DNA of 62,423 nucleotides from Anaerolineae bacterium (GCA_013178295.1 JABLWW010000018.1:1-62423); one strand, 5' to 3'; shown: positions 44,783 through 53,556, counted from the stretch's first letter. Numbers and translations are program-made. The notes: a model not told the origin generated them from the letters alone.

Positions 44783-44838
44783 GCTAAGCAAAAAACAATT
44801 TCTGCTTAGCATTATAATCCAGATGTTGCAAAATGCAA
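44783..44838 (-). promoter_or_regulatory. Promoter and palindromic operator of toxin-antitoxin module 2
   Basis: On the minus strand: TTGCAT (44833-44838), 16 nt, perfect TATAAT (44811-44816), then directly GCTAAGCA-N12-TGCTTAGC (44783-44790 / 44803-44810), ending 12 bp before the antitoxin ATG. The arms cover the transcription start, an ideal repressor position. Confidence 0.75.
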
Positions 44839-44842
44839 GCGC

Positions 44843-46573
44843 TCACAGTCCCCAGCGTTTGGCGCGCTGCTCGGGGGTCATATCCAGCCCCAAGGTGCCG
44901 CCGGGGTTCATGATGTTGTGGGGGTCAAAGTGCTTTTTCAGGGCGCGCAGGACGTCCATCTGGGCGCTTCCGATGTTTTCTTCCAGCCATGGGGCAGTCT
45001 GTTTGCCGATGCCGTGATGATGGCTGATGGCGGCGCCGTTTTGCTGGATGACCTCGAGGATGCCGTAGAGCAGTTCAAGATAGTCGCGCATGCTGCTAAG
45101 GCGGGTAATGAAGATAAAATACAGGTTGCTGCCCTGCGGGTAAGCGTGCGAGAGGTGGGTCATGCAAATGGTGTTCGGGCGGCTTTTGAGATATGCCCGC
45201 ACGGCGCTGTGCACTTTTTCAGCCTGCGACCAGGTGACGGCGCATTCGAGCGTGTCAATGATAATGCCGTAATCGAGCAGGTCTTCGCGCAGATAGGGGT
45301 CGCGGAAGCGGTCTTTTTCCCAGCGCTGGGTGACGTTGAACGCCGAAAGGGGGAAGGCGCGGTAATCGCGGCAGATTTGTGCCACGCGCTGCGCCAGGTT
45401 GCGGGCAAAGCCGCGCTCGCCGTCGGTGCAGCCAAGCAGGAGGCACTTCTCCATTTGCGCATAGCCGAGACGTCTCAACAACCCGTCTGCCGGGGTGCCC
45501 TCCACGCCGTAGAGCTTCATGGCGACTTCGGTCTCCTCGGGGTCGGAAAGGCGGAACACGGAGGGGAATCCGGCTTCGCACTGCATGATCTCGCGGCAGG
45601 CGTTCAGCCCGTCCTGCCAGGTGCGGAACATATAGCTGAAATTGCGCCGGTTGTGCGGCATAAAGCGGAATACTTTGAGCGTGGCGGCGGTCAGTACCCC
45701 AAAGGCGCCCTCGCTGCCAATCATGATTTGATCAATATCCGCTCCAGTGGCGTGGCGCGGCCAAGGGCTGGTCTGAATAATCCCGGCAGGCGTGACGTAT
45801 TCCTGTGCCAGGACAAGATCCTCGATTTTGCCGTAGTAGGTCGAATTTTGTCCTGCGCCGCGGGTCACAATCCAGCCGCCCACGCTGGAATATTCAAACG
45901 ACTGGGGAAAGTGCCCGCAGGTATAACGCCGGGCAGCATGTAGCCGCTCGGGCGCCTGGTTGAGGGTCGCCTCCAGTTCAGGACCCCACATTCCGGCTTC
46001 CACTGTGATGGTTTGGTCACTTTCGTTGAAGGCGAGCACGCGCTTCATGTGAATATTCATATCCAGCGTGACGCCGCCGCACACGGCTTCCATGCCGCGC
46101 GTGACGCTGGATCCGCCGCCAAACACGTAAAGCGGTATTCTGTGCTCGTTGCAGTAGCGCACAATGCTGACAATATCCTCGCGCTGGCGCGGGCGCAGGA
46201 CGATGTCGGGGATGTTTTCGATGGTCTTTTGCCGCAGACGGAGCAAATCCACCATCGTTTTGCCATACGAGGCTTTGAGGCGGGTGTAGGTATCTGTCAG
46301 GGCGTTTTCGCTGCCCACCATGCCGGTGAGGGTTTGGAGGTGGACGGTGCTGAGGCGCGGCGGAACGTCCACGTCCACTGTTTCCAAACCGAGGGAATGC
46401 GGCTGGCGAAAATCGTCATCGCACATGTGCAGGGCGCTTTTGAGCAGGGCATACAAACGGTGGTTGGGGTGCTTGTGCTCGTTGGGGTCGCCCCACTTGA
46501 AAAGCGAGCGGTACGAGCGCGGTGGTAGCTGTCCTTCGTACCAGGCGGGGGTGAAAGCGTGATCTTTTGACAT
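44843..46573 (-). CDS. Alkyldihydroxyacetonephosphate synthase-like flavoprotein
   Basis: A 576-aa FAD_binding_4 oxidoreductase: PRQREDIVSIVRYCNEHRIPLYVFGGGSSVTRG is the FAD-binding start, VGGWIVTRGAGQNSTYYGKIEDLV follows, and the C-terminal HHHG triple-His motif (AISHHHGIGKQTAPWL, about residue 518) is the hallmark that separates AGPS from lactate/glycolate oxidases, which have a single His. In eukaryotes and myxobacteria this enzyme exchanges the acyl chain of acyl-DHAP for a fatty alcohol, starting ether lipids. The start is ATG 46573 with AAAGGGG upstream; the open frame further upstream overlaps glpD. A fatty-alcohol source is not encoded here. Confidence 0.82.
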   Translation of the reverse strand: MSKDHAFTPAWYEGQLPPRSYRSLFKWGDPNEHKHPNHRLYALLKSALHMCDDDFRQPHSLGLETVDVDVPPRLSTVHLQTLTGMVGSENALTDTYTRLKASYGKTMVDLLRLRQKTIENIPDIVLRPRQREDIVSIVRYCNEHRIPLYVFGGGSSVTRGMEAVCGGVTLDMNIHMKRVLAFNESDQTITVEAGMWGPELEATLNQAPERLHAARRYTCGHFPQSFEYSSVGGWIVTRGAGQNSTYYGKIEDLVLAQEYVTPAGIIQTSPWPRHATGADIDQIMIGSEGAFGVLTAATLKVFRFMPHNRRNFSYMFRTWQDGLNACREIMQCEAGFPSVFRLSDPEETEVAMKLYGVEGTPADGLLRRLGYAQMEKCLLLGCTDGERGFARNLAQRVAQICRDYRAFPLSAFNVTQRWEKDRFRDPYLREDLLDYGIIIDTLECAVTWSQAEKVHSAVRAYLKSRPNTICMTHLSHAYPQGSNLYFIFITRLSSMRDYLELLYGILEVIQQNGAAISHHHGIGKQTAPWLEENIGSAQMDVLRALKKHFDPHNIMNPGGTLGLDMTPEQRAKRWGL

Positions 46574-46637
46574 GGGAACCCCTTTCTTGAGAAAATGGTT
46601 TGGGGCAAATCCAAACATCAGGACGCCCCTGTCAAAA

Positions 46638-48230
46638 CTACGCTGCGGCGCCGGGACTGTAATGCGTCTGCCAGATACGCCGATAGCGATCTTCTTCCTG
46701 CTGCCATCGGGCGTCATCCCAGCCCAGCTCCGGTTGGCAGATGGCGCGGATGGCTGACATGTGTGTTTGCCCGCCCTGCGGCAGGAGCAGCCCCAGCCGC
46801 ACGCGGCGCAGCAGCAAATCATCGAGGTGGATCACCCCCTCACAGCGCGCTGCCCAGCGCAGTTCTGCCCACAGGTGCGCCAGCGGTTCGATGGCGGTCA
46901 GTTCGTCTTTTGGGCAGTGCTCGAGGATATCCAGCGCTTCGGCGGCGTAGCGCCCTGCCAGGTGCAGCCAGAGGGTGTCGTCCAGCGTCAGCCCGCGCGG
47001 TTTGGGCGGCAGGGGGTTGAAAAACGGCAGGCGCGCCTCCAGGTTGAGGTCTCTGCCGAGCAGGGCAGAGGCGGCTTGCAGTGTTTGCAGCGCCATACGC
47101 CGAAAGATGGTCAGCTTGCCGCCGGTGACGGTTAGCAGCCCTTCCTCCTGCCAGATGGCATGGCGGCGCGATTCTTTGGAGGGGTGCGCCGCTCCGCCAG
47201 GAATGATGGGGCGCACACCGGCAAAGGTGGCAATCACGTCCTGTGCGCCGAGTTCCAGACTTGGAAAGAGGGCGCGCCCGGCTTCCAAAAGATAATCGAA
47301 CTCTTCGGCGCTGATGACCGGCTCCTCTTTGCCGGGCTGGGGGGTGTGGTCAATATCGGTGGTGCCGATCAGGGTGACGCCTTCCCAGGGGATGACAAAC
47401 AGAGCGCGCTGGTCTCTAGGATGGATGAGGGTGATGGCAGCCTTGAGCGGCAGCCGTTGCTGTGGGAACACCAGATGGCTGCCGCGCTGTTTGCGCAGGC
47501 GCGGCGGGGCGTTGACGTATTGGCGGATGTCATCGGTCCATGGCCCGCTGGCGTTGATCACCAGGCGTGCGGCAATTTCCAGGGCGCGCCCCTCTCTGCT
47601 TGGGGAACGGTCTTGCAGCACAACCCCGCACACCCTGCCGGAGGACGTGCGCAGCAGCCCCGTCACGGCGGCATAATTGATTGCCGCCGCGCCGTCTTGA
47701 ACGGCTTCGCGCAGCAGCCGCAGCACCATGCGGCTGTCGTCCACCGCCGCGTCGCCGTAGCTGTGTCCGTCAATCAACCCGTTGGGGTTGAGCTGCGGAC
47801 AGAGGACAAGCAGTTTGCGGCGTGCATAGCAGCGGTGATCCCATTTGGGCGCCATCAGGTCGTAGATGAAAATGCCGGTGCGCATTTTCCATCCGGCAAA
47901 ACGGTCGGAGGTGTAGGTGGGGAAGATGAACTGCAGCGGGGTAACCAGATGCGGCGCTTCCTTGAGCAAGCGCTCACGCTCTTTGACCGATTCGCTGACC
48001 ACGTCGAATTGGGCATTGCGCAGGTAGCGCAGTCCGCCGTGCACCAGTTTGGAGGATCGGCTGGAGGTGCCAAAGGAAAAGTCGCCCGCCTCTACCAGCA
48101 GCGCCTCCAGCCCGGCGCGGCGGGCAGCCCGCAGCAGCCCGGCGCCGGTGACGCCGCCGCCGATGATGATCACGTCCCAGGTGCGGTCGAGTGCCGACCA
48201 GAGATGTTCACGCCAGTTGCCGCTCCACAT
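46638..48230 (-). CDS. glpD: Aerobic-type glycerol-3-phosphate dehydrogenase
   Basis: A 530-aa FAD enzyme: WDVIIIGGGVTGAGLLRAARRAGL (FAD fold), SFGTSSRSSKLVHGGLRYL (family signature), INASGPWTDDIRQY and TIIGTTDIDHTP-like segment (VTLIGTTDIDHTPQPG). It oxidises glycerol-3-phosphate to DHAP, passing electrons to quinone. The gene begins 3 bp after the stop of the FadR-like regulator, and the AGPS-like gene follows after 64 bp. DHAP production is metabolically consistent with the next enzyme. Confidence 0.93.
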   Translation of the reverse strand: MWSGNWREHLWSALDRTWDVIIIGGGVTGAGLLRAARRAGLEALLVEAGDFSFGTSSRSSKLVHGGLRYLRNAQFDVVSESVKERERLLKEAPHLVTPLQFIFPTYTSDRFAGWKMRTGIFIYDLMAPKWDHRCYARRKLLVLCPQLNPNGLIDGHSYGDAAVDDSRMVLRLLREAVQDGAAAINYAAVTGLLRTSSGRVCGVVLQDRSPSREGRALEIAARLVINASGPWTDDIRQYVNAPPRLRKQRGSHLVFPQQRLPLKAAITLIHPRDQRALFVIPWEGVTLIGTTDIDHTPQPGKEEPVISAEEFDYLLEAGRALFPSLELGAQDVIATFAGVRPIIPGGAAHPSKESRRHAIWQEEGLLTVTGGKLTIFRRMALQTLQAASALLGRDLNLEARLPFFNPLPPKPRGLTLDDTLWLHLAGRYAAEALDILEHCPKDELTAIEPLAHLWAELRWAARCEGVIHLDDLLLRRVRLGLLLPQGGQTHMSAIRAICQPELGWDDARWQQEEDRYRRIWQTHYSPGAAA

Positions 48231-48233
48231 AGC

Positions 48234-48944
48234 TTATATCTCCTTTGGCAAAGACGATTGAGAAACCTGCTGCCAGAAGCGCATACTCTCCGCCATCACC
48301 TGGCGGGTGAGCGTTTCGGCGGCGTCCTCGTCCGCCTGGCGGGCGCAGTCAAGCAGCTTCTGATAAAACTGCTGCGAATAGGCGCGGGCGGCGGGCAGGG
48401 CAAAATAGCGTTTGCCCATGATGGCATACAGCTCGCAAAACCCGTTGAGAATGAGCGTGAACACCGGATTGCGTGAGGCAATCGTCAGCGAGCGGTGTAA
48501 CTCCCAGTCGGCTTGGGTGTAGGCTTCGGGCGTATCTGCCAGATCGGGGTATGTTGCCAGCAGTTGGGCGATGGACTCTGCATCGTTGTGAATTGCCAGG
48601 CGCGTGTAGGCAGGTGCCAGCAGACAGCGGATAGAAAGCAGGTTGGGGATAAAATCCTGCGGCAGGTGGTCTTGCCGCCGGGCGATGTGCGCCAGGACGG
48701 CAAGATTGCCCTCCACCCAGTAGTTACGCACGCGGGTGGGCTTGCCGTGGCGGATTTCCAGCCAGCCGTCGCGCGCCAGTCTTTGCAGCGTTTCGCGCAG
48801 TGTGGGGCGGGTAACACCCAGCAGGGCAGCCAGTTCGCGCTCGGCGGGGAGGTTGCTGTCAATGGGAAACTGCCCGTCGAGGATGGCTTGCAGCAGACGG
48901 TGTTCGGTCAGTTCGGCGGGTTTTGGCGGGGGTGTCCAGTGCAT
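48234..48944 (-). CDS. FadR-like GntR-family regulator
   Basis: A 236-aa protein. The winged helix is remarkably FadR-like: LPAERELAALLGVTRPTLRE, LQRLARDGWLEIRHGKPTRV, keeping the residues that contact DNA in E. coli FadR (the Arg residues of TLRE..LQRLARDGW and the His-Gly of HGKPT). The C-terminal domain is the all-helical FCD/FadR ligand domain; acyl-CoA binding is inferred, not shown. The start is ATG 48944 with AAAGGAG upstream (a TTG at 48950 is also in frame). It is the first gene of the glpD/AGPS unit. Confidence 0.9.
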   Translation of the reverse strand: MHWTPPPKPAELTEHRLLQAILDGQFPIDSNLPAERELAALLGVTRPTLRETLQRLARDGWLEIRHGKPTRVRNYWVEGNLAVLAHIARRQDHLPQDFIPNLLSIRCLLAPAYTRLAIHNDAESIAQLLATYPDLADTPEAYTQADWELHRSLTIASRNPVFTLILNGFCELYAIMGKRYFALPAARAYSQQFYQKLLDCARQADEDAAETLTRQVMAESMRFWQQVSQSSLPKEI

Positions 48945-48971
48945 TGGCAAAAACTCCTTTGGGATAATGGT

Positions 48972-48988
48972 AAGAGGTCATACCAGTT
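48972..48988 (-). promoter_or_regulatory. FadR-type operator upstream of the FadR-like gene
   Basis: On the minus strand the site reads AACTGGTATGACCTCTT, matching the classical 17-bp FadR site layout (A-x-C-TGGT-x3-ACC-x-G/x-TT) in nearly all positions; the core GGT-N3-ACC is symmetric. It lies 28 bp upstream of the regulator's start codon, so it could block its own promoter. Confidence 0.7.
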
Positions 48989-49044
48989 ACAGTATAGCGA
49001 TTTTCAATGCGTTTGTCAATCGCTTCACCCGCGTTTCGCATTTA

Positions 49045-49053
49045 TGCTACAAT
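49045..49053 (+). promoter_or_regulatory. Extended -10 promoter of the ParA-like gene
   Basis: TGCTACAAT (49045-49053) is an extended -10 element, 60 bp before the ParA-like ATG. No good -35 hexamer at 16-18 bp, as is common with extended -10 promoters. Confidence 0.45.
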
Positions 49054-49113
49054 GTACCTGTGAAGTGCGCTTGGGTTCGCGAACATGACAACATATTTTG
49101 ATGGAGTGAACTG

Positions 49114-49881
49114 ATGAAAGTCCTGGCAATCGCAAATCATAAAGGGGGGACGGGGAAAACCACCACCGCCGCCAATCTGGGCGCCATTCTGGCGCAAAAG
49201 GGATGCCGTGTGCTGTTGATTGACCTTGACCCGCAAGCCAGCCTGACCGGTGCCACCGGAACGGGCGATTGCGAGGGGCGCAGTCTGGCGGAGGTGCTGG
49301 GCGGGGCGCAACCTGGCAAGCTCTCCCTATCCGATATCATCACCCCGGTTGCGGAGAATCTGGATATTTGCCCTTCGGACCTGGCACTTGCCAATGTGGA
49401 GATGGGATTGAGTTCGCGGCTGGGGCGTGAGACAGTGCTCAGAAAGGCGCTGGCTGCCCTGCACGATCACTATGACCTGACCATCATTGACTGCCCGCCA
49501 GCGGTGGGGCTGCTGACCACCAATGGGCTGGCGGCGGCGGACGCAGTGCTGATTCCCTGCCAGCCGTCTATCCTTGATCTGCGCGGTGTGCGGCTGGTGC
49601 TCGATTCGCTGGAGACAGTGCGCGCCGAACTCAACCCTGCCTTGTATCTGCTGGGCATTCTGGTCACGTTTTATGACGGGCGCATGACCTACCACCGCGA
49701 AGCGGTGGAAACCATCAAGCGGGCGGGGCTGCCTGTGCTGCCAGTGATGATCGGACGCTCGGTGCGCGTTTCGGAAGCGGCTGGGGCGGGCATGCCGCTG
49801 ACCGAGTACGAGCCGAATAACCCACAGACGCAAGCCTACCGCGATCTGGCGGTTGAAGTGGAGAATTGGCTGGCAAAATGA
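49114..49881 (+). CDS. ParA/MinD-type ATPase
   Basis: A 255-aa ParA-family protein with the deviant Walker A ANHKGGTGKTTTAANLG (signature Lys in KGGTGKT, about 10-16), switch I LLIDLDPQASLTGATG, and Walker B-like LTIIDCPPAVGLLTTNGL. Normally such proteins segregate DNA with ParB, or position other cargo. No ParB or parS site is evident; instead its stop overlaps the next gene's start by ATGA (49878-49881). Composition is host-like and GC-rich, in contrast to that next gene. Confidence 0.92.
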   Translation: MKVLAIANHKGGTGKTTTAANLGAILAQKGCRVLLIDLDPQASLTGATGTGDCEGRSLAEVLGGAQPGKLSLSDIITPVAENLDICPSDLALANVEMGLSSRLGRETVLRKALAALHDHYDLTIIDCPPAVGLLTTNGLAAADAVLIPCQPSILDLRGVRLVLDSLETVRAELNPALYLLGILVTFYDGRMTYHREAVETIKRAGLPVLPVMIGRSVRVSEAAGAGMPLTEYEPNNPQTQAYRDLAVEVENWLAK

Positions 49882-51626
49882 CAGCGACCATTCGATCTAG
49901 TGTGTTGCTGACGAATATTCGCATCAAAAACTTTAAACGCTTTGATGAGGTTGAATTTGATCTGGGAAAGAATGTGGTTCTCATTGGGCCCAACAACTCA
50001 GGAAAAACAACAGCGCTTCAAGCTCTGGCGTTATGGGACGTAGGGCTAAAGAAATGGATTGAGAAGCGTGGAAGTGGTGAAGCAGGCCAGAGGCCGGGTG
50101 TAACGGTCAACCGCCGTGACCTGACAGCTATACCGATTCCGGATGCAAATCTCTTGTGGCGGAATTTGCATGTTAGGAATGTAGATAGATCGCGCGGCGG
50201 CCGTTATACACAAAATGTGCGCATCGAGATTTGTGTAGAGGGTATCGCTCGCGGCAAAATATGGCAATGTGGTTTGGAATTTGATTACGCCAACAATGAA
50301 TCTTTTTATTGCCGCCCACTGGCAGATGCAGGTGCTAAGAATTCCACACGAATGCCTATCCCCGAAGAAGCTAAAGAGATTGCGTTAGCATATCTTCCAC
50401 CTATGTCTGGCCTTGCAGAAAGAGAGTTTGTAAAACAGCCTGGCGAAATAGCTTTCCTAATTGGGCAAGGCCAAACAGCGCAGGTGTTAAGAAATTTATG
50501 TTACAACGTTCTCGCTAAAGAGAAGTGGGGGGATCTTGTTGTTCATCTAAAGAAGTTATTTGGTGTTGATTTACAAAAACCCGAGTTGCTTCCCGAACGT
50601 GGAGAAATTATATTGTCCTATAAACAGCCAGATGGAAAAATTTTGGATATCTCGACATCTGGGCGCGGTTTGCAGCAGACATTGCTTCTTTTAGCGTATT
50701 TATACTCCAATCCTGGCTCGGTCTTGCTGTTGGATGAGCCGGATGCGCATCTGGAGATCCTTAGGCAAAGACAAATTTATCATCTGATCACGTCTGTGGC
50801 TGAGGAACAAGGCTCACAAATCATTGCTGCCAGCCATTCGGAAGTGGTGTTGAATGAGGCTGCAGATCGTGATGTGGTGGTTGCATTTGTGGGAAAGCCT
50901 CATCGTATCGATGGGCGTGCAAGTCAGGTGCTTAAGTCATTAACTGAATTGGGTTTTGACCAGTACTATCAGGCGGAGCAAAAAGGCTGGGTGCTTTATC
51001 TGGAAGGATCAACTGACTTGGCAATATTGCAGGCTTTTGCTAATACGCTTAATCACCCGGCTTCTGAGTTGTTGCAAAACGCTTTTGTTTTCTACGTTGG
51101 CGGAAATATTCCTGAAAAAGCCAGAAGTCATTTTTATGGGCTTTTAGAAGCCAAACGTGATTTGATAGGTATTGCCATTTTTGACCGGATTGATAAGGCT
51201 TTACAGATGAATACTCCTCTGATCGAGTTAATGTGGAAACGCAGGGAGATTGAGAATTACCTGGTGTCGGAAGAGGTATTGATGGCTTATGCGGAAATTG
51301 GATTGGAAAGAGACTTGCTTGGGTATCCAGAGATTGAAAAGCGGCGAAATGCAATGAAAGACTCTATCGAAAGTGTATCTAGAGCTTTGAAAACTTTGGG
51401 AAAAGCAGATCCATGGTCTGAAGATATAAAAGCGAGCGATGATTTTCTTGATCCCCTTTTCGAACGATACTATGAGAAATTACAACTCCCTAACCTTCTT
51501 AGAAAAAGCGGCTATTATGAGTTAGCTTCGTTGGTTCCAAAAGAGCTGATAGATTCAGAAGTAATTGAAAAATTGGACGCCATTGTTGATGTGGCGAAAA
51601 AAGCGCATCCCCCGAGCATAATTTAA
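49878..51626 (+). CDS. OLD-like ATP-dependent nuclease (AAA ATPase plus TOPRIM-like)
   Basis: A 582-aa protein. The ABC/SMC-like ATPase part has Walker A GPNNSGKTT (37-45), ISTSGRGLQQTLLLLAYL in place of the signature and Walker B SVLLLDEPDAHLE with the H-loop AASHSEVV. The C-terminal part starts with WVLYLEGSTDLAILQAFA (TOPRIM Glu), then IAIFDRID (D-x2-D; atypical against the usual DxD) and WKRREIENYLV, a block recurring in OLD-type proteins. Overcoming-lysogenisation-defect nucleases defend against phages in several systems. It is AT-richer than its ParA-like partner, hinting at a different origin. The ATG at 49878 overlaps the preceding stop. Confidence 0.85.
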   Translation: MTATIRSSVLLTNIRIKNFKRFDEVEFDLGKNVVLIGPNNSGKTTALQALALWDVGLKKWIEKRGSGEAGQRPGVTVNRRDLTAIPIPDANLLWRNLHVRNVDRSRGGRYTQNVRIEICVEGIARGKIWQCGLEFDYANNESFYCRPLADAGAKNSTRMPIPEEAKEIALAYLPPMSGLAEREFVKQPGEIAFLIGQGQTAQVLRNLCYNVLAKEKWGDLVVHLKKLFGVDLQKPELLPERGEIILSYKQPDGKILDISTSGRGLQQTLLLLAYLYSNPGSVLLLDEPDAHLEILRQRQIYHLITSVAEEQGSQIIAASHSEVVLNEAADRDVVVAFVGKPHRIDGRASQVLKSLTELGFDQYYQAEQKGWVLYLEGSTDLAILQAFANTLNHPASELLQNAFVFYVGGNIPEKARSHFYGLLEAKRDLIGIAIFDRIDKALQMNTPLIELMWKRREIENYLVSEEVLMAYAEIGLERDLLGYPEIEKRRNAMKDSIESVSRALKTLGKADPWSEDIKASDDFLDPLFERYYEKLQLPNLLRKSGYYELASLVPKELIDSEVIEKLDAIVDVAKKAHPPSII

Positions 51627-51650
51627 AAAATCATTACAGAGGAAAGGCTC

Positions 51651-52880
51651 TTGGATAATAAGATCCTTTGTCAAAAAGAGGTTGAGTGCCTGCGGGAAGA
51701 CGACCTGCGCTATGTGGCGCAGACCACGCCTTTTGGCAAGTCGCTAGTCTTTGTCCGTTCGCAGGGATGTATGCTGTGGGACGCCGAGGGCAAAAGCTAT
51801 CTTGATTTTATTTCAGGGATTGCGGTCAATAATGTCGGGCATACGCATCCTGAAGTGGTGCAAGCTATCTGCGATCAGGCGCAACGCATGTTGCACGCTA
51901 CTGTGTTTGGCAAGGCAGTTATCCCACCGCAGGTGGAGCTGGCGCGCCGTCTGGCGCAATTGACGCCGCATGGGCTGGAGACTATTTTCTTCACCAACAG
52001 CGGGACAGAAGCCATCGAAGGCGCCATCAAGCTGGCGCGGCGGGCAACGGGCAGACACGGGATTGTTGCCTTTGAGGGTGCGTTTCATGGGCGCACCTGC
52101 GGGGCGCTTTCGATTTCGTGGCGCGAGGTCTATCGCAAGCCGTTTGAGCCGCTGCTGCCGGGGGTAACCTTTGTCCCTTTCAACGATCTCGAAGCCGCCC
52201 GGCGGGCGGTGACGGATGCGGTGGGGATGGTGATTGTCGAGCCGATCCAGGGCGAAGGCGGAGTACACGTGCCTTCGGATGACTTTCTGCCCGGGCTGCG
52301 CCAGCTTTGCGATGCACGCGGGGCATTTCTCGTGCTGGATGAGATACAGACCGGCTTTGGGCGCACGGGGCGCTTTTTTGCCTGCGAGCACTGGGGGGTG
52401 GTGCCGGATATCCTGGTGGTGGCGAAAGCTATTGGTGGTGGGATGCCGTTGGGCGGGTTTATCAGCAGACCCGAGGTGATGCGTTTGCTCACCGACCCGC
52501 CGCTTGCGCACATGACCACCTTTGGCGGGCATCCGGTCTCATGCGCCGCCGGGTTGGCGAGTCTCAACATCATTCTGCGCGAGCGGCTGGTTGCGCGCGC
52601 TGATCAGCTTGGCGTGCACATCCAGGAGAGGCTGCGCCAGATGCAGCGCAAATACGCCGTGATCAAAGATGTACGCGGCAAAGGGCTGATGATCGGGTTG
52701 GAGTTTGCCAGCGCCGAAGAGACAAAGCGCATTGTGCAGCGCGCCCAGGAGTTGGGGTTGATCCTCAGTTGGAGCATCTATTCCGGCGGGACGGTGCGCA
52801 TTGCGCCGCCGTTGGTGATCACGGAGGACGAGGTGCAGCGCGGGCTGGCGCTCCTTGAGCAAGCCATCCAGAGTGCATAA
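51651..52880 (+). CDS. Class III aminotransferase (acetylornithine/GABA type)
   Basis: A 409-aa PLP enzyme with a TTG start (51651) preceded by GAGGAAAGG. Landmarks: SGIAVNNVGHTHPEVV, FFTNSGTEAIEGAIKLAR (phosphate binding), IVEPIQGEGGVHVP, LDEIQTGFGRTG, and the PLP lysine in VVAKAIGGGMPLGG. It transfers an amino group from an omega-amino donor; the donor cannot be read from sequence. It seems to stand alone. The 123 bp after it (52881-53003) show nothing. Confidence 0.92.
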   Translation: MDNKILCQKEVECLREDDLRYVAQTTPFGKSLVFVRSQGCMLWDAEGKSYLDFISGIAVNNVGHTHPEVVQAICDQAQRMLHATVFGKAVIPPQVELARRLAQLTPHGLETIFFTNSGTEAIEGAIKLARRATGRHGIVAFEGAFHGRTCGALSISWREVYRKPFEPLLPGVTFVPFNDLEAARRAVTDAVGMVIVEPIQGEGGVHVPSDDFLPGLRQLCDARGAFLVLDEIQTGFGRTGRFFACEHWGVVPDILVVAKAIGGGMPLGGFISRPEVMRLLTDPPLAHMTTFGGHPVSCAAGLASLNIILRERLVARADQLGVHIQERLRQMQRKYAVIKDVRGKGLMIGLEFASAEETKRIVQRAQELGLILSWSIYSGGTVRIAPPLVITEDEVQRGLALLEQAIQSA

Positions 52881-53003
52881 CTTGCGGGCGTTTTAGCCTA
52901 CGACCCCCAGACCTCGTTTGCAAGGGAAGGGAGCTGTGCTATCGGCGGATAGATTTTGTAAGGTGGGCTAGTGCCGCGCCTGCTATTTTGCCGCGTTGAT
53001 TGG

Positions 53004-53516
53004 TTATGCGGGGAACAAAATGGCTTCTGGAGGCATACGTCCTTTGGGGCGCTCGATGAGTTCGATGGTAACGCCAATGGCGTTTTCTGTATCCAAATAG
53101 GCATAGTACCCGTCTCCATCAAGCCCAAAACCGCTGCCTTCCATGATCACTTCAAAACCCGCGCGTTTGGCTTCTGCCAGTGCTTCTTCCATGTTTTCGA
53201 CCAGCACACCAAAATGATGCACGCCGTAGCCGTGTTCCTTGACAAAATCCGCATAAATTGTGCTACCTTCTACGATCTCAATTAACTCGACGCGCATGTC
53301 GCCAAAATAGGATAGCGCCACCCGCATCTTGTATTCGGCGGGTTTGCCGTGATAGGTCATTTTTTTGACCAGCGGCTTAGCGTAGGTGTAAATATGCCAG
53401 TTGCCAATGCCAAACTGCTTCCAATAATTTTCGACTGCCTCTTCCAAATGGGGTACCAGGATGGCTAGCTGAGCAATGCCGTTTTTGAGAAAATCAACCT
53501 TTTTCGCATTTGTCAT
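53004..53516 (-). CDS. VOC-family (glyoxalase/epimerase-like) protein
   Basis: A 170-aa protein with two beta-alpha-beta-beta-beta modules: IAQLAILVPHLEEAVENYWKQFG and VHHFGVLVENMEEALAEAKRAGFE, with metal-ligand candidates in the second His (GVHHFGV) and Glu (VTIELIE). It resembles methylmalonyl-CoA epimerase/Glyoxalase_4 relatives, but the substrate is unknown. It follows ptsI after 40 bp on the same strand and may be the last gene of the PTS operon. Confidence 0.85.
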   Translation of the reverse strand: MTNAKKVDFLKNGIAQLAILVPHLEEAVENYWKQFGIGNWHIYTYAKPLVKKMTYHGKPAEYKMRVALSYFGDMRVELIEIVEGSTIYADFVKEHGYGVHHFGVLVENMEEALAEAKRAGFEVIMEGSGFGLDGDGYYAYLDTENAIGVTIELIERPKGRMPPEAILFPA

Positions 53517-53556
53517 GGTTCAAGGAATCTAAATGTAGGTTGAAAGCGGGTCGGGT

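Noticed and set aside
32881-44838. A single mobile element carrying all three toxin-antitoxin modules
   Set aside because: No transposase, integrase, terminal repeats or target duplications were seen, and housekeeping genes such as proS lie between the modules.
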